Source: Bugula neritina (Eukaryota; Bryozoa; Gymnolaemata; Cheilostomatida; Bugulidae). Taken from it: DNA of 64,000 bases. Within the stretch, counting starts at the first letter, position 1, and each line of letters starts with the position of its first letter. The position numbers and the translations under genes were made by a program. The stretch lies in the NCBI GenBank assembly GCA_964035545.1, contig OZ037770.1, positions 6,820,229-6,884,228 of the forward strand, in the 5' to 3' direction. Below are positions 58,829 to 64,000 of the stretch, one piece after another. The notes beneath the pieces were generated by a model. That model was not told the origin of the DNA, made no database searches, and worked only from the letters and a program-made list of their open reading frames with translations.

Positions 58829-60880
58829 CACGTAGGAATAACTGTGTGTAAGTATATATATGAGTAGGTATAACTAGGTGTAAGTATATATAGAGTAAGT
58901 ATGTGTTATCATGTATAGGCTACGGCAGTTTTACAGACACTAGGTAAAGACAAGTATTGAAATCTTAGTTATTTTTAAGCCATTTTTCAGATTATATCAC
59001 TTTAGTACCTACTATAAGCTTGCTCAGCTCAACAATTGCAGGGTGTTATATTTGGTGTCTTACTTAAACATTGGAATATAGGAACTGTATTAACCAACAT
59101 TGTATTCCAAATACACTGTTGGCTACATATTGGTTAGCAGAAGTTTCTTGAACATGGATGTGCTGATAACTGTTGAACTTTATGTGTTGGCGCCATTAAA
59201 AAGTGATTAAAATGTGTTTGTATAAAAAGATATCACTATCTACTTTATCTAACTTAACTCTGATGTGCGTGTAAAGAGCATGTACATATCACTAATTTAT
59301 GCCACCAAACAACCTTTACCCAGTAATCATTATACTATAGCTACTGTAATTTGCTGCTTATGGTTTGTCAGTTGTGATTATAGTAATAATAGTCACTACG
59401 ACAAGGAGTAATTAGCTCTTGAGAAATAAAATGTTTCAAAGTTTCATTTTACTGTCTGTTGCTATGAAACTGATGGGGAAAAATGAGATTTAAATTGAGA
59501 AATTTGCATATATTTAAAATTTGACTTGGAGATAATGACAAACAACATAATATAACGTGATAATCTAGTGATGAGATGTTACATACAATGAAGTGTTATT
59601 GAATACATGGCAGTGAAGTATGTGAGATGCTTGTGATAACAGACAATAAAACTTTGTGTACAAGTTATTGTGTTTATACTAATTGGTCCTCAAAACAATA
59701 CTATGCAGAAAACTCAATTATTATATTGCCACAGAGATACTATACAAAACTTAGCTATATTCTATATATCATACAATATATTACATAATATAGCATGCAT
59801 TATGCTATATATATAATACACTATAATATATCATACATAATATGCACTATATAACACATAACACAAGATATAATATTATGGTGTAAGAGTATACAGTGAT
59901 AGAAGCAGATGTTTGTGGTTACATGTTGCCAGCATAGTAAACTGCACAGTCTACAGTCTAGCACTTACCATGAGAGAGTCTAGCAGAGATCAAGATCTCT
60001 AACAAATGTGAGATTGCTTGATATTTTGTGACACAAGAAGTTGTAGTTAAGTCACAAGTCATTTCATTAGCCAAACCGCATGTGTTTCAGACATGAGATT
60101 TTATTAGATAGAAATAACTGTAACTGAAGTTGTATAGCATTGTCTTAAATTACTCTGCCAAAATAACTAAAGCATTTGTTTATGTTGAAAGCATGCTGTT
60201 TGTTTGCGTATGCAAAGTGTGAAAATGGTTAATAGCTTTTAATATGCTAAAATAAAAAAAAACTACTTTTATGAGTTTGCTTACATTGTTTTTATAAGGA
60301 AGAAGTTATGATCAATAAACATTATCAAATAATATGCTCATAGCAGGTGATAAACCTATATGCTAATAGCATACATGCTATAGTAGCATGATATAAACTT
60401 AAGTGTTTATAGTGATAAAAGACACACATGCCAATTGATTATTAGATAATAAAAAATAAAATTATACTAATTATACCTAATAAACACACATGCTAATAAT
60501 ACATAATGAAAATACATGCTAATATGTAGTATAAGCATACTTACATGCTAATAGCTAAACTTCTCATACTTTTGAAACTTTGTTGCAGTTCAAAATTAAA
60601 CAACAAAAATAAGAAGGCATACAATACAGTGCAATGTATGTTATACAACGCACGCACTACGAGTGTGAGTAAACGTTTTTGTGCACATGCACTGTATGTT
60701 ACAATGTTTCCACCAATCACCCTAAATTCTATTGGTCAATTCAAAAGTCCTTAGCAGATTTTTGCCAATGAAACTTAAAGCAAGTTGCAGGCATTAAAAA
60801 CTTAAAATTTAAATATCTACTTGAAAAAAGATAACAAGAGATAAAGTCGTACAGCATATCAGGTGAGTGATTCAAGCTAA
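58829..60880. other. AT-rich region upstream of the ENPP coding exons
   Basis: No coding exon. A possible non-coding first ENPP exon ends at 59969 with a good donor (CTCATG|GTAAGTGC on the minus strand). Blocks with tgctaatagcatacatg recur from 60350 to 60550. Confidence 0.45.
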
Positions 60881-60881
60881 T

Positions 60882-61490
<609 letters not shown>

Positions 61491-62581
61491 ATTGCAAGGA
61501 CTTGAACTCATTAAGATATTCAAAAAGGGAATATAGGGTAAAGCTAGATTGAATGGAAGGAATAGCATTCGCTAGAGATAAGCAAATCTAGTGCAGATCA
61601 TGAACTGTAAGAAAGTCAAAGTACAAAAGTGTTGACAATTTGATACAATTTTTCCTCATACCGTTACCTGAACAGGACAGAGAGAAGATATAGGTGAGGA
61701 TAAGATACAACTTTTCCTCATTCAAAACAGGCACAACAATATTCTTATCTTTTCTCAGCCTCAGCGTTTGGTTTTAGATAATTTCTGTTGACAAATTTTA
61801 CTACTTAAAATAACTTATGTTGCCATGAAAATAGCTTTTCAATACTTGTAATTATATCCTTTTGAAGTAGCTGATTCCAGTTACAGGACAGAATGAAAAT
61901 AGGTGAGGGTAGGTGAGGGTTACAGTTGTGTGAATGTAAAAAATCCCTCAGTTATTTATAAAAACAATTATATTAGAGAAAAACTTACACATCCTGTTAT
62001 CATATGCTAATTTCTGAACTTTTTCAAGTATTTTTCTCAGCATTCCACTTCAAGGACACAAAACGTTTTGAAAATTGAACAAGTTCAAATTCTTAAATTG
62101 GTCATAAAAGAAATTAGTTCTTTAAATTTGAACTTGAACATATCTGGTCTCGCGTGCACACATGCAGATTCAAAATTGAGCAATACTGACTTATATGATT
62201 AAATAAGAAGAGTAGGAAAAGGTAAAATCAGTAATTTTTATTTACTCGTTCTAAGCAGAGACAACTATGTTTCAACTTAAATTACTTCTTTTGTCTGCAA
62301 ATTTTCCCACTTGCACTAAATGAATCTAGAGTACCGCAAGCATTAAGAGTTATGTCACCATCATAGTGCATCAATCCAACTGCTCATGTTATGTTGTTCA
62401 TGGTTAGAAATTTTATTACTAAGAATAAAATGAAACTCAACAGACTGAAAACATGGTAACAAGAACATACTAAGTTGTACATTATAAGATGTGTTGACAA
62501 TATTAGTGTATCATAATAACTCTCAAGATATTATACAAGAATAACTCAATTCAGGAAAATAAAATATGCTGCCGTAAGTGT
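61491..62581. other. Intergenic region left of the right-edge gene
   Basis: AT-rich with no coding exon seen. The blocks aggtgaggataagatacaac (61691) and aggtgagggtaggtgaggg (61900) are G-rich in an otherwise plain stretch. Confidence 0.45.

Positions 62582-64000
<1,419 letters not shown>

Overview
This window is animal nuclear DNA. It is AT-rich, its genes are split by spliceosomal introns with GT-AG borders, and it is dense in micro- and minisatellites and in small transposons. The protein families (Tudor-SN, NUFIP1, a SYNCRIP/hnRNP R-type protein, Kunitz, an ENPP ectophosphodiesterase) and the presence of allantoinase fit an invertebrate metazoan, probably marine. I cannot name the phylum from the sequence.

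Layout, left to right. (1) Minus strand, 1-6369: the N-terminal 516 codons of SND1 in 11 coding exons, running off the left edge. (2) 6370-9730: intergenic, with a 432-bp tandem duplication and MITE-like palindromic elements. (3) Minus strand, 9731-26485: a complete nine-exon allantoinase gene (450 aa). Its 9.3-kb third intron carries a complete three-exon secreted double-Kunitz gene (14728-15597, same strand), a 3.65-kb element bounded by long inverted repeats and filled with decayed retroelement remains, and a small terminal-inverted-repeat element. A second, larger copy of that small element lies in intron 2, next to a tRNA-derived SINE. (4) Plus strand, 27449-29263: a non-LTR retrotransposon ORF in which an internal deletion has fused endonuclease to reverse transcriptase in frame. 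(5) Plus strand, 30565-36544: complete NUFIP1 in nine exons (481 aa). (6) Plus strand, 40434-45589: a complete SYNCRIP/hnRNP R-like gene in 12 exons (729 aa), with a coding minisatellite in its RGG region. (7) 45590-51325: intergenic, with a 337-bp hAT-type MITE. (8) Minus strand, 51326-57610: an ENPP4/5-like ectophosphodiesterase in seven coding exons (434 aa) with all metal ligands. (9) 57.8-63 kb: very long AT and AC microsatellites, a microsatellite-linked repeat family and a 190-bp spacerless palindrome. (10) Minus strand, 62582 to the right edge: the 3' end of an unrecognised gene whose protein ends RDEL.

Exon borders were set by matching GT-AG sites, codon phase and protein-family similarity. 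Phases add up across every complete gene. The genes are unrelated housekeeping or metabolic loci, not a cluster: RNA handling (SND1, NUFIP1, SYNCRIP), purine breakdown (allantoinase), protease inhibition (Kunitz) and ectonucleotide hydrolysis (ENPP).

The most distinctive features are the recurrent tandem arrays at the 5' ends of introns (one made of repeated perfect 5' splice sites), the AGATCGATCT-rich terminal-inverted-repeat family, the 190-bp perfect palindrome and the microsatellite-linked repeat family beside it.
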